From positions 3,782,001-3,846,000 of the forward strand of contig NZ_CP083582.1 in NCBI RefSeq assembly GCF_020091585.1: DNA of 64,000 nt, written 5' to 3'. Shown piece by piece: positions 33,720-41,874 of the stretch (the stretch's first letter is position 1; every line of letters begins with the position of its first letter). The notes under the pieces were generated by a model that made no database searches, was not told the DNA's origin, and saw nothing but the letters and a program-made list of their open reading frames with translations. The position numbers and the translations under genes were made by a program. This stretch comes from Kovacikia minuta CCNUW1 (GTDB lineage: Bacteria; Cyanobacteriota; Cyanobacteriia; Leptolyngbyales; Leptolyngbyaceae).

Positions 33720-35753
33720 ATGTGTGGAATTGTTGGCTACATCGGCACCCAGGCAGCAAGCGAAATTCTGTTAGAAGGACTACGGAAATTAGAATATCGC
33801 GGATATGATTCCGCCGGAATTGCGACGGTGCTGGAAGGCAATATTCACTGTGTCCGGGCAAAGGGCAAACTCCACAACTTACAAGAAAAGTTAGAAGGCG
33901 AAGCCAACCCCTCCCAACTGGGAATTGGTCATACCCGCTGGGCAACCCACGGGAAACCAGAAGAATACAACGCCCATCCCCACACCGATACCGATCGCCG
34001 CATCGCCGTGGTTCAAAACGGCATCATTGAAAACTACCGTGAACTGCGCGAAGACCTGAAAGCACGAGGGCACGAATTTCGCTCCGATACCGATACGGAA
34101 GTGATTCCCCATTTGATTGCAGAATGCTTAATCGGTGGCAGGTGGCAGGTGACAGGTGGCAGGGAGGCAGAAGGCAGGAGGCAGAGGGCAGAAGGTGACA
34201 CTCAGTCCTCAGTCCCCAGTCCTCAGCCCTCAGTTTCAACTCAAAACTCAAAACTTAAAACTCAAAACTCCTTCCCCACACCCCACACCCCACACCCCAC
34301 ACCCCTCCTAGAAGCCGTTCGGCAAGCTGTCAATCAACTAAAGGGAGCCTTCGCGATCGCCGTTATTTCCGCTGACTACCCCGACGAGTTGATTGTGGCA
34401 CGGCAGCAGGCTCCGTTGGTGCTTGGCTTTGGGCAGGGAGAGTTTTATTGTGCCTCAGATACACCCGCGCTAGTGCCCTACACCCGTGCGGTGTTGCCCT
34501 TAGAGAATGGAGAACTGGCACGCCTGACACCATTGGGAGTTGAGGTGTATAACTTTGAAGGACAGCGGCTCAAAAAAGCACCCCGCACCCTCAGTTGGAA
34601 CCCTGTAATGGTGGAAAAGCAGGGCTTCAAACACTTCATGCTGAAGGAAATTTATGAACAACCAGGGGTGGTACGGGCCTGTCTGGAAGCCTACTTTGAC
34701 AGCGAGTGGAGTCCATCGCATCCGTCCCGATCCCCCGTGCGTCTGAATTTGCCAGAGACGTTGTACACCGATTTGCAACGGATTCAGATTGTTGCCTGTG
34801 GAACCAGTTGGCATGCCGCATTAGTTGGGAAATATTTGCTGGAACAACTGACGGAAATTCCAACGCAAGTTCAGTATGCTTCCGAATTCCGCTATTCTCC
34901 CTCACCCCTTACCCCGCACACGCTGACGATCGGCGTCACCCAGTCAGGAGAAACGGCAGACACCCTGGCAGCCCTGGAAATGGAACTGCAACGACGATCG
35001 CAAAAGCCCCCTGAGTTTGCCGCCCATCTGCTAGGGATTACCAACCGTCCCGAAAGCTCCTTAGGAAATCTGGTGCCCCATATTATTAATACCCACGCGG
35101 GGATTGAAATTGGGGTGGCGGCAACGAAAACCTTCGTGGCACAGTTGATGGCATTTTATGCTCTGGCACTGGATCTGGCATGCCGCCGCCAATCCATTTC
35201 CCTTGACCAATTTGAGAAAATTTTGGAAGGATTGCGCCAATTGCCTTCTGAGATTGAAATGATTCTGGAAAGCCAGGAACGCTACATTGAGGAACTGGCG
35301 CACGATTTTGCGGAAACCCAGGACTTCATTTTTCTGGGACGGGGCATCAACTTTCCGATCGCCCTGGAAGGTGCATTGAAACTGAAGGAGATCAGCTACA
35401 TTCATGCCGAAGGCTACCCTGCCGGTGAAATGAAACACGGTCCGATCGCATTACTGGATGCCAAGGTGCCCGTGGTGACGATCGCCATGCCGGGAACGGT
35501 GTTTGAAAAGGTACTGTCGAACGCCCAGGAAGCCAGAGCGCGGGATGCCCGCTTGATTGGGGTCACGCCGATGGATGAACAGGATGCGGCAGATACCTTT
35601 GATACCCTGATTCCCGTTCCCCATGTGGATGAAATTCTGTCGCCGATCGTCACGGTGATTCCGCTGCAACTGCTGGCGTATCACATTGCGGCGCGCAGAG
35701 GCTTGGACGTTGACCAGCCAAGGAATTTGGCAAAGAGCGTTACAGTAGAGTAA
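33720..35753 (+). CDS. glmS: Glucosamine-6-phosphate synthase (isomerizing) with an in-frame repeat insert
   Basis: Makes glucosamine 6-phosphate from fructose 6-phosphate and glutamine, the first step of UDP-GlcNAc and peptidoglycan synthesis. CGIVGYIG opens the glutaminase domain (Cys2 nucleophile after Met removal). The isomerase half has the SIS motifs VACGTSWHAALVGKYLLEQ and ITNRPESSLG, and the C-terminus shows NFPIALEGALKLKEISYIHAEG and ends DQPRNLAKSVTVE. The length of 677 exceeds the usual 605-630 because residues about 139-196 (58 codons, bases 34134-34307) are translated from a cluster of 7-bp repeats. The insert lies between AECLI and LLEAVRQAV, a loop of the glutaminase domain. 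As glmS is normally essential, the insert must be tolerated. Confidence 0.96.
   Translation: MCGIVGYIGTQAASEILLEGLRKLEYRGYDSAGIATVLEGNIHCVRAKGKLHNLQEKLEGEANPSQLGIGHTRWATHGKPEEYNAHPHTDTDRRIAVVQNGIIENYRELREDLKARGHEFRSDTDTEVIPHLIAECLIGGRWQVTGGREAEGRRQRAEGDTQSSVPSPQPSVSTQNSKLKTQNSFPTPHTPHPTPLLEAVRQAVNQLKGAFAIAVISADYPDELIVARQQAPLVLGFGQGEFYCASDTPALVPYTRAVLPLENGELARLTPLGVEVYNFEGQRLKKAPRTLSWNPVMVEKQGFKHFMLKEIYEQPGVVRACLEAYFDSEWSPSHPSRSPVRLNLPETLYTDLQRIQIVACGTSWHAALVGKYLLEQLTEIPTQVQYASEFRYSPSPLTPHTLTIGVTQSGETADTLAALEMELQRRSQKPPEFAAHLLGITNRPESSLGNLVPHIINTHAGIEIGVAATKTFVAQLMAFYALALDLACRRQSISLDQFEKILEGLRQLPSEIEMILESQERYIEELAHDFAETQDFIFLGRGINFPIALEGALKLKEISYIHAEGYPAGEMKHGPIALLDAKVPVVTIAMPGTVFEKVLSNAQEARARDARLIGVTPMDEQDAADTFDTLIPVPHVDEILSPIVTVIPLQLLAYHIAARRGLDVDQPRNLAKSVTVE
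34134..34307. repeat. Heptanucleotide repeat cluster inside glmS
   Basis: 174 bases made of five consecutive 7-bp families: CAGGTGG/CAGGTGA, GGCAGAG-type, CAGTCCT/CAGTCCC, AAAACTC/AAAACTT and CACACCC. The length is a multiple of three and no stop occurs in the glmS frame. Confidence 0.92.
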
Positions 35754-35768
35754 ACCGTTCAATTGCCT

Positions 35769-36344
35769 ATGGAACCTTCTACTGCCGTTCGTCGCTTGTC
35801 AGTGCAAGATTATCACCGGATGGCGGAATCTGGCATCTTGAAGCCGGATGAACGAGTTGAATTACTGGAAGGGCAGATTATCCAGATGGCAGCAAAGGGA
35901 ACGGCTCACAGTGCAACCGTTAGCCGCATAGAACACCTGTTGAGAAATCGATTGGGCGATCGTGTTTTGCTGCGATTTCAAGATCCAATTCGACTAAATG
36001 ATTATTCCGAGCCGGAACCGGATGTTGCCGTTGTCCATCCAGATTCAAACTTCTATGAGGATCATCACCCAACGCCATCAGAAGTTTTTCTATTGATTGA
36101 AGTTTCGGACACAACGCTGAAGTTTGACCGAGAAACGAAGGCTCCGGCTTATGGACGATCGGGAATTGCCGAGTATTGGGTGCTAGATGTGGTTGCAAGG
36201 AAGCTGCATGTCTATCGATCGCCGAGCAAAAACGGTTATCAAAGCGAAACCATTTTGTCAGAAGAGTTAACTGTCGCTCCCTTAGCCTTTCCAGAGTGTG
36301 TGATTACGGTGCGGGAACTGCTGCGATCGCCTAAAGATATCTAA
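35769..36344 (+). CDS. Uma2 family (DUF820) putative nuclease
   Basis: A 191-residue Uma2 protein starting at ATG 35769 (MEPSTAVRRLSVQDYHRM), 15 bp after the glmS stop; a TTG six bases earlier is also in frame. Motifs are ERVELLEGQIIQM (Glu), EPEPDVAVVHPD (Asp) and LLIEVSDTTLKFDRETKAPAYGRSGIAEYWVLD, with the E-x-V and K positions of the PD-(D/E)XK fold. Probably co-transcribed with glmS by proximity; no functional link is evident. Confidence 0.9.
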   Translation: MEPSTAVRRLSVQDYHRMAESGILKPDERVELLEGQIIQMAAKGTAHSATVSRIEHLLRNRLGDRVLLRFQDPIRLNDYSEPEPDVAVVHPDSNFYEDHHPTPSEVFLLIEVSDTTLKFDRETKAPAYGRSGIAEYWVLDVVARKLHVYRSPSKNGYQSETILSEELTVAPLAFPECVITVRELLRSPKDI

Positions 36345-36367
36345 TCCCTTCTTCATTAGAACAGACG

Positions 36368-36856
36368 ATGAAACTGGCAGATTTACCAAAGGAAGTGATA
36401 GACGATCTTTGCCAGGAAGATAGCTGGCGCTTGGATATTGATCCGGGCTTTGATGCCAAGCACGAATTTTGGATGGCTTGGCGACATTTTGTGGTCTTAC
36501 CAGAGGAACGCCCATCTTACTACGAAGCAACGGAAGCAGATTTGGCAGACTTTCTGACCTTTGATGGGTTTGAGGTGTTGTTGCCTGTGCCCCGATCGCA
36601 CCATCCCCATATTGAGCGAATCCGTTTGATTCCGAGTCAGGGGCAACAAACACTCACCCTGTTTCTGCACGATTCGTTTTATGAGTCCTGGTTTAACGAC
36701 GCATGGGCAGCTCGGTATGGATTTCTGGCGGTGGCTGATCGCTATCAAAAGTTTGGCTGTGATTTCTACCTTGCCAGTTACTATCACTTCTCCTATCTGA
36801 TCGGTGCAGATTATGAAGCTGCCAGGGAAGTGATGCAAAGGAAACTGAATTCATAA
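36368..36856 (+). CDS. Conserved hypothetical protein, 162 aa
   Basis: A soluble protein rich in aromatic residues (SWRLDIDPGFDAKHEFWMAW, HDSFYESWFNDAWAARYGF, DFYLASYYHFSYLIGADYE). No transmembrane helix or signal peptide. The long stretch without stops and normal codon use support a real gene. I did not recognise a family. It follows Uma2 by 23 bp on the same strand. Confidence 0.65.
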   Translation: MKLADLPKEVIDDLCQEDSWRLDIDPGFDAKHEFWMAWRHFVVLPEERPSYYEATEADLADFLTFDGFEVLLPVPRSHHPHIERIRLIPSQGQQTLTLFLHDSFYESWFNDAWAARYGFLAVADRYQKFGCDFYLASYYHFSYLIGADYEAAREVMQRKLNS

Positions 36857-36937
36857 GCGATGAAAGGAGCGATCGTCCCTTTATCTGACCGATTAGCCAG
36901 TTGGGGCGATCGCTCTAACTCTGAAAGACCCAATCTG

Positions 36938-37309
36938 TTAGCTGGCGGCAGCAAGTTTTTGACGGGTGGGGCGTTTGCGGTCTGATTTTTTCTTCAAGCC
37001 AACGGACTGGGCTTCGTTACTGTCTGCACCAAACTGTCCTTTCACAACTTCTTTCATTGCCAGGACGGCATTGTGAAATTCCCATTCGGCTAAACGGGCA
37101 GCATCAGAGGCGGCACGATAGAGAGCCAGTTTTTCAGTTTCGGCTTGCTGCTTTGCCAGCATGGTTTGGTATGCCTGTTGCAAGGCTTCGGGGGTGGCTT
37201 CCTGGCGTTGGGTGCTGTAACCCTGGATGGTATTCAAGCCATTGAGGGAGTCGGTGTCTTGATTCAGGAGGGAGGGAGACAGGCGGCGGTTTGTGTTGCT
37301 AGAGGGCAT
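36938..37309 (-). CDS. Conserved hypothetical helical protein, 123 aa
   Basis: The N-terminus is polar and low in complexity (MPSSNTNRRLSPSLLNQD). A helical segment, EALQQAYQTMLAKQQAETEKLALYRAASDAARLAEWEFHNAVLAMK split over about 60-100, is likely to form a coiled coil. The C-terminus is very basic (GLKKKSDRKRPTRQK), so nucleic-acid binding is possible. CTCCT (37316-37320) opposite the start gives AGGAG seven bases before the ATG. No recognised family. Confidence 0.6.
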   Translation of the reverse strand: MPSSNTNRRLSPSLLNQDTDSLNGLNTIQGYSTQRQEATPEALQQAYQTMLAKQQAETEKLALYRAASDAARLAEWEFHNAVLAMKEVVKGQFGADSNEAQSVGLKKKSDRKRPTRQKLAAAS

Positions 37310-37371
37310 GATGCACTCCTAAGTAGTAGTTGACCTCTTTAGGGTGCCCGGAGCTACACGATTTTTAACAG

Positions 37372-37695
37372 TTACGGAGAATTTTGGGCTGCAATAGAAA
37401 TGTAACGGGTTGCATTCCTTTTGTAACGGGTTACATTCCTTCTGTATGCGATCGCAATCCTAATGTATCGGGTCACATTCGCTTTGTATGCGGTTGCATT
37501 TGATTTGTAGAGGGTCACATTCGTAATGGATCGGGTTGCATTGGCAATGTATTGGATGGCAATGGCAATGCAACCCGGTACATTCGATGGGGGAGGGCGA
37601 TCGCTCTCAAAAGGTGCAGTTATCAGCAAAAAGCTGCTCCTAACAGATTTTGTGTTGGAGCCGTCAAATCTTGTAAGGGCATAGCATTTGGGCAA
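37372..37695 (-). CDS. Possible heptapeptide-repeat protein, 107 aa
   Basis: A frame encoding a short, unremarkable N-terminus and then heptapeptide repeats (NATRYIS, NVTRYKR, NVTRYIR, NATAYKA, NVTLYKS). It is created by the 21-bp minisatellite, and the C-terminal end is abrupt (AAQNSP). No ribosome binding site was seen. It may be a real repetitive peptide or an artefact of the repeat. Confidence 0.25.
   Translation of the reverse strand: MPKCYALTRFDGSNTKSVRSSFLLITAPFESDRPPPSNVPGCIAIAIQYIANATRSITNVTLYKSNATAYKANVTRYIRIAIAYRRNVTRYKRNATRYISIAAQNSP
37391..37590. repeat. 21-bp minisatellite, nine units
   Basis: Nine consecutive units of exactly 21 bp (consensus about GCATTCNTTTTGTATCGGGTT) with no length change, followed by a partial tenth. 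On the minus strand a frame from 37695 to 37372 reads through them as a heptapeptide repeat of the type NATRYxx/NVTRYKR. The constant unit length is compatible with coding, but the frame has no other support. Confidence 0.85.
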
Positions 37696-37942
37696 GGATT
37701 TTCGGGTTTAAGCAAGGATTTTTTACCAAATGCCACGCCCCTACGTCAGGTCAACACAAACTGAGTTAGAACTAGGCAAAGAAGCAAAGTTCGTGTTTAG
37801 AAGCTGAAAGGTGAGGGTTGGAGGGCGATCACTAGAACTGATCTAGCTACTTAATATAAACTTTTGTGGGAATATTACAGCTATTATCTGCTTGGTACTG
37901 ACACTTGGCTACATGGCGGTTAAAACTGAATGGGAGGACAAT
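37580..37942. other. Intergenic gap before the AT-rich operon
   Basis: Contains a palindromic pair (AAGGGCATAGCATTTGG around 37674 against CCAAATGCCACGCCCCTA around 37729) and then plain sequence that turns AT-rich from about 37840. The operon promoter probably lies at 37840-37930. No supported gene on the plus strand. Confidence 0.4.
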
Positions 37943-38521
37943 ATGATCGAGCTTACTGTAGAACAACTTATCTATCTGCTTTACGCTAGTGCATATATAG
38001 AAGAAGCAGGTACGGTAACAAAAGGCACTGTAAAATCCTATTTACCAAGCGAGTGGAAAGAAAAAGCTGAGGAAATCTATGTTGCCTTAGAAAAACAGGA
38101 ATTGATTAAACAAGTAAGTAAAGGGCGCTTTTCCGTAACCAAAGAGGGAATGAAAGCCCTTGTCACCGACCTAGCTACCACTGATTACAAGTTTGATTCT
38201 CAGAAAGGACCAAAAGTCCTAAATGTTTTACTAGATTGCATTGGAAAAGCTGCTAAAGCTCATCCTCAAACTAAGCAATCTGAGGAAATGTCTTTTGATG
38301 AATTCCAAGAGAAATTTAAAGCGCTCTACGTTGAAGAGAGAAGGGAGCAAGAGCTTCGAGGTGCAGTTGCTATTTACAGTCAGAAGCTTCTTCAAAAGTT
38401 TTCTGAACAAAACCCTATTTCTCAAAAGAAACTAAATCATTACTTCGATTTACTTAAGACGAATCGAAAGATTTTTACAGTGATCGAGAAAGAACAAGAA
38501 CTAATGGAATGGGCAGAATAA
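37943..38521 (+). CDS. Winged-helix-like protein, first gene of an ATPase/nuclease operon
   Basis: I chose ATG 37943 because GGGAGG (37932-37937) lies five bases before it; ATG 37913 and TTG 37892 are in frame but lack such a site. This gives 192 residues. MIELTVEQLIYLLYASAYI, then GTVTKGTVKSYLPSEWKEKAEEIYVALEKQELIKQVSKGRFSVTKEG reads as a helix-turn-helix with a wing; a second helical half follows (DEFQEKFKALYVEERREQELRG split). No family name is offered. Base composition is much richer in A/T than in neighbouring genes, suggesting transfer. It ends 3 bp before the ATPase gene, so the two are clearly one operon and the protein is probably its DNA-binding or adaptor part. Confidence 0.8.
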   Translation: MIELTVEQLIYLLYASAYIEEAGTVTKGTVKSYLPSEWKEKAEEIYVALEKQELIKQVSKGRFSVTKEGMKALVTDLATTDYKFDSQKGPKVLNVLLDCIGKAAKAHPQTKQSEEMSFDEFQEKFKALYVEERREQELRGAVAIYSQKLLQKFSEQNPISQKKLNHYFDLLKTNRKIFTVIEKEQELMEWAE

Positions 38522-38524
38522 GGT

Positions 38525-40246
38525 ATGGGTATGGGTGAAGATTCAGGAAAACCAAGATTTATTAGAGATTTTCTGCAAAGAATCAAACCCGGGGATGGTT
38601 TTTATGATGATATGCGAATTGAGCGTGCCATTAGATTACCTGGCTCAGATGGCGAAGGTTCAACTGCACGAAGCTTATCTGGGAGTTTAGTAGATAACGT
38701 TACTAAACTACTTGAAGATGATCTTAGACATACCTTTGACAACGGCTTTTTTACTTTTCGACTTGTCAATGCTCACTTTGGCGGCGGAAAAACCTCTCTA
38801 CTTCATTATTTACAAGAATTAGCTAAGACTAAACCAACATATAAAGAGTTTTCTGCTGTCAGTTTTTTTCGTCTTTCTGACATCCAATCAATAGGTGGTA
38901 ATCAAAGCTTCACTATAAAATTCTACTCTCACATTCTAGGACACACTTTTTGGGAATTGTTGAACAATGAAAATGTTTTAGTTAAGAAAACAGCTAAGAA
39001 TATACTGAATGATTATTTAGAACCATCTGAAGTCAGCCAACTTTTAGCAATAACAAGTCGTTCTCCTTTTTGCTCAAGATTTAGAAAATATTTTTCAGAT
39101 AGTGGCGTTGTGTTTGAGGAATTGTTTTTTGAGTCTATTAATAGAATATCGTATATAGAATCTCGCTTTACCTTTGCTTATTTGATTGATGAATTAGACC
39201 ATCTGGGGAAAAGTTTTCCAAATGAATTTCAAGAAGCAAGATCATTAATTAAATCTTTGGTCAGAGGGGTATATCAGAAATTCAGCTCGAAAATGCGCCT
39301 TTTGATTTATCTTGCAGGAACATCCGAAAATGTGAAGCAATTTATCAATGATGATCCTGTTATAGAAAGTCTTGTAGGGCATCAAGTTATTGTCTTAAGT
39401 AAAGGATATGAAAATGAATTTGAGTTGGTTAAAGCTAAAATTGATGAGCGTATTAAAGGGGCTTTCAAAGGATATCAAGATTTCAATGAGGCTTGGAGCG
39501 AGATTCAAACTATCTCCATTGATCCTGCTCAAAATTTGAGAAGCTTTTACCGAAACTATGTAACAGCAGTGCTTGAGATATATGAAAAATACTTCAAAGA
39601 AAGACCTGAGAATGAATTTGAGGGAAATGCCCGTGAGCTAATGGAAGTAGAATGTAGGCAAAAATGGCAAAGTTACTTAAATCAGAAAGCCTATTTGTTA
39701 TCTTCAGCCCCAAGTACAACTAAGATCGCAAATCATAACTTTGATTGCTGTGTAGAACTACTTCATAATGGAGTTTCTGTTGCCAGAGCGTATGGTGAAG
39801 CTAAAAATTACGAGCTTCTAACCAGTCACTTGGAAACATTCAACAAGTGGTTAGAAGATGCAAGCTTTAATCCTCATAAAGCTGATGGTAATCCACCAGA
39901 TTTGGCTTTTATGATTGCCCCTTCCTGCCCGTCTCTCTTAAAACGTAAATTGGAACTCAAAAATATTCATTTCATACAGTCGAATAAAGTCGTTGGTGAG
40001 AATAACGGAAACAAATCGGAGAAAAAATCTTCTGCTGTTAATATTAATACTGCAACAAAAGATCTGATAGTTGCTGCTTTGAAAGGAACAGGTATGAGAG
40101 GAACAACAGTTGACAAGTTAATAAATTTAAGAAGTAATAAGTCATACAAGAATATTGATGACCTTGCCTCTGACTTAAAGCTAACTTCAAAAGTTAAAGA
40201 AGGACTCCAGAAAAAACTTAATAGTGGGAAAATTTACTTTTTTTAA
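38525..40246 (+). CDS. P-loop ATPase with PD-(D/E)XK-like region and C-terminal HhH
   Basis: A 573-residue multidomain protein. The ATPase part has Walker A AHFGGGKTS (about residues 83-91) and Walker B AYLIDELDHLG (about 217-227), with LLIYLAGTSENVKQF as sensor-like strand and helix. This order resembles ORC/STAND-like or BREX-type (BrxC/BrxD-like) ATPases. Further on, FDCCVELL (Asp407), then GEAKNYEL (Glu425, Lys427), then a DLAFMIAP strand fits the D...ExK arrangement of PD-(D/E)XK nucleases. The C-terminus (about 505-573, NINTATKDLIVAALKG...) is a ComEA-like helix-hairpin-helix. The AT-rich composition suggests horizontal origin. A defence or DNA-repair role is inferred and the nuclease call is tentative. 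Confidence 0.78.
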   Translation: MGMGEDSGKPRFIRDFLQRIKPGDGFYDDMRIERAIRLPGSDGEGSTARSLSGSLVDNVTKLLEDDLRHTFDNGFFTFRLVNAHFGGGKTSLLHYLQELAKTKPTYKEFSAVSFFRLSDIQSIGGNQSFTIKFYSHILGHTFWELLNNENVLVKKTAKNILNDYLEPSEVSQLLAITSRSPFCSRFRKYFSDSGVVFEELFFESINRISYIESRFTFAYLIDELDHLGKSFPNEFQEARSLIKSLVRGVYQKFSSKMRLLIYLAGTSENVKQFINDDPVIESLVGHQVIVLSKGYENEFELVKAKIDERIKGAFKGYQDFNEAWSEIQTISIDPAQNLRSFYRNYVTAVLEIYEKYFKERPENEFEGNARELMEVECRQKWQSYLNQKAYLLSSAPSTTKIANHNFDCCVELLHNGVSVARAYGEAKNYELLTSHLETFNKWLEDASFNPHKADGNPPDLAFMIAPSCPSLLKRKLELKNIHFIQSNKVVGENNGNKSEKKSSAVNINTATKDLIVAALKGTGMRGTTVDKLINLRSNKSYKNIDDLASDLKLTSKVKEGLQKKLNSGKIYFF

Positions 40247-40542
40247 AAGAGCATAAGCAATTCCACCCTATTTGTTAATATCCGTTGTTTGATCGTTTAG
40301 TTCTTGAAAACACTCAGAACGTAATTTCTGAGCCTTATCGGTTAGTTGCTCACTTGTTTTTGAAAGTATTCAGCCAATGTTATCCATAGTTATTATTAAA
40401 GAAATAATCTGTATTGCTGGATGGTTAAATCTAAGTTGGCAGGAAGTTTACAAAATTCTTCGGTTTTCGGAAGCAAGATACTTTCAGGAGGATTGTTTAC
40501 TATTACGAAAATCATAGTTTTTGAATTTAAGGAGCAACGTTA
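40247..40542. other. Intergenic gap after the AT-rich operon
   Basis: AT-rich sequence similar in composition to the operon; it probably marks the right edge of the acquired segment. No repeat boundary or gene seen. AAGGAG at 40529-40534 serves the next gene. Confidence 0.4.
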
Positions 40543-40779
40543 ATGAATAGCCCAATTATTACCAAAGTCATTGAAGAGATGAATGATTTACCAGATGACT
40601 TGCAACAACAGGTTTTACAGTTTGTCACGACTCTTCGACAACAACACTTACAAACCTCTGGTAATGCCTGGGATGTGTTGGAATCTCTCACCGGAACTGT
40701 TGAAGCCCCTGCCGATTGGTCAGCCGAACATGATCATTACCTCTACGGCACACCCAAACATCAGGAAACCGATTCATGA
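40543..40779 (+). CDS. DUF2281-type antitoxin
   Basis: A 78-residue protein. IITKVIEEMNDLPDDLQQQVLQFVTTLRQQ is the typical DUF2281 start, and AWDVLESLTGTVEAPADWSAEHDHYLYG is the C-terminal part that contacts a PIN toxin. AAGGAG lies eight bases upstream of ATG 40543. The stop overlaps the toxin ATG by 4 bp. Confidence 0.85.
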   Translation: MNSPIITKVIEEMNDLPDDLQQQVLQFVTTLRQQHLQTSGNAWDVLESLTGTVEAPADWSAEHDHYLYGTPKHQETDS

Positions 40780-41195
40780 GCCATGAGCGTTTGTTTCTCG
40801 ATACCGCATTCATTCAAGCCTTGCTCAATCCCCGCGACGATTACCACAACCAGGCGAAACAACTGTTTCCCCGCATTCGTGCAGCCTCCGAAGTTTGGAT
40901 CACAGAAGCCATCTTTGCTGAAGTTGGCAACGCCTTAAGCGCATTCAACCGTAACGGTGCCGTTCAATTCATCCAACAGTGCTATCGTACCGACAATATC
41001 AAAATCGTCAGTGTCGATACCGCACTCCTGATACAAGCCCTCGCCCTCTACGAATCTCGTCCCGATAAAACCTGGGGCTTGACTGACTGTATTTCCTTCG
41101 TCGTCATGCAACAGCAAAGCCTGACTGATGCTGTTACAGGCGATCGTCACTTCGTTCAAGCAGGCTTTTGCGCCCTGATGCTAGATACCCAGTAG
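40776..41195 (+). CDS. PIN domain toxin
   Basis: A 139-residue VapC-like ribonuclease. Metal-site acids are Asp in RLFLDTAFIQALL, Glu in ITEAIFAEVGNAL, Asp in WGLTDCISFVVM and Asp in VTGDRHFVQAGF. The 4-bp ATGA overlap with the DUF2281 gene marks a bicistronic toxin-antitoxin module. It lies directly after the ATPase/nuclease operon, a position typical of accessory islands. Confidence 0.9.
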   Translation: MSHERLFLDTAFIQALLNPRDDYHNQAKQLFPRIRAASEVWITEAIFAEVGNALSAFNRNGAVQFIQQCYRTDNIKIVSVDTALLIQALALYESRPDKTWGLTDCISFVVMQQQSLTDAVTGDRHFVQAGFCALMLDTQ

Positions 41196-41292
41196 AGTTC
41201 AGACCGCGATCGCCTCCAATCCTCACCCTTTAATGAGCGATCGCTCCCCTTTACCTGGGCATTCTATCAATCAGGTGCATTGGTAGAATGTT

Positions 41293-41874
41293 GTGAAATA
41301 TAACCCAGACAAACATCACCGACGATCGATTCGGTTGCAGGGATACGACTACGCCTCTGCCGGAATGTATTTTGTCGCCATTTGCACCTATCAACGGCAA
41401 TGTTTGTTTGGTGCTGTTGTCGATGGTGAGATGCAATTGAACGATGATGGACGGATGGTGTCAGATGAATGGATACGATCGCGGAATATTCGCCAGGAAA
41501 TTGATTTCGATGCCTGGGTTATCATGCCCAATCATATTCATGGGATTGTGGTCATTTATCCACCGAATCTATCGCAACATTCTGTAGGGGCGCACGGCCG
41601 TGCGCCCCTACAGAATGTTGCACCCCAACGATTTGGGATTGCATATCGCAAACCCCGTTCTCTTTCGTCGTTCATTGCTGGATTCAAATCGGCGGCGACG
41701 AAACAAATCAATATGATGCGTAACGCACCGGGAACTCCCGTTTGGCAGCGCAATTATTACGAACACATTGTTCGTAACGAAGAATCTTTACAACATCTGC
41801 GGCAATACATTCACAACAATCCTTTGTCGTGGCAGGAAGACCAGTTGCATCCTGACAATCCATCAAAATGGTAG
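41293..41874 (+). CDS. RAYT/IS200-like Y1 transposase with a palindromic insert
   Basis: A 193-residue REP-associated tyrosine transposase. The HxH metal motif is VIMPNHIHGIVVI and the catalytic Tyr is in VWQRNYYEHIVRNEESL. RAYTs nick single-stranded DNA at palindromic REP sequences and are usually chromosomal, single-copy genes. GTG 41293 is the assigned start. The odd part is SVGAHGRAPLQNVAP (about residues 98-112), encoded by a perfect 48-bp palindrome lying in frame inside the gene. Confidence 0.88.
   Translation: MKYNPDKHHRRSIRLQGYDYASAGMYFVAICTYQRQCLFGAVVDGEMQLNDDGRMVSDEWIRSRNIRQEIDFDAWVIMPNHIHGIVVIYPPNLSQHSVGAHGRAPLQNVAPQRFGIAYRKPRSLSSFIAGFKSAATKQINMMRNAPGTPVWQRNYYEHIVRNEESLQHLRQYIHNNPLSWQEDQLHPDNPSKW
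41574..41621. repeat. Perfect 48-bp palindrome inside the RAYT gene
   Basis: GCAACATTCTGTAGGGGCGC... runs to the centre at 41597/41598 and its exact reverse complement follows. It belongs to the GTAGGGGC(G)...(C)GCCCCTAC class of palindromes found in several gaps of the window. Confidence 0.95.
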
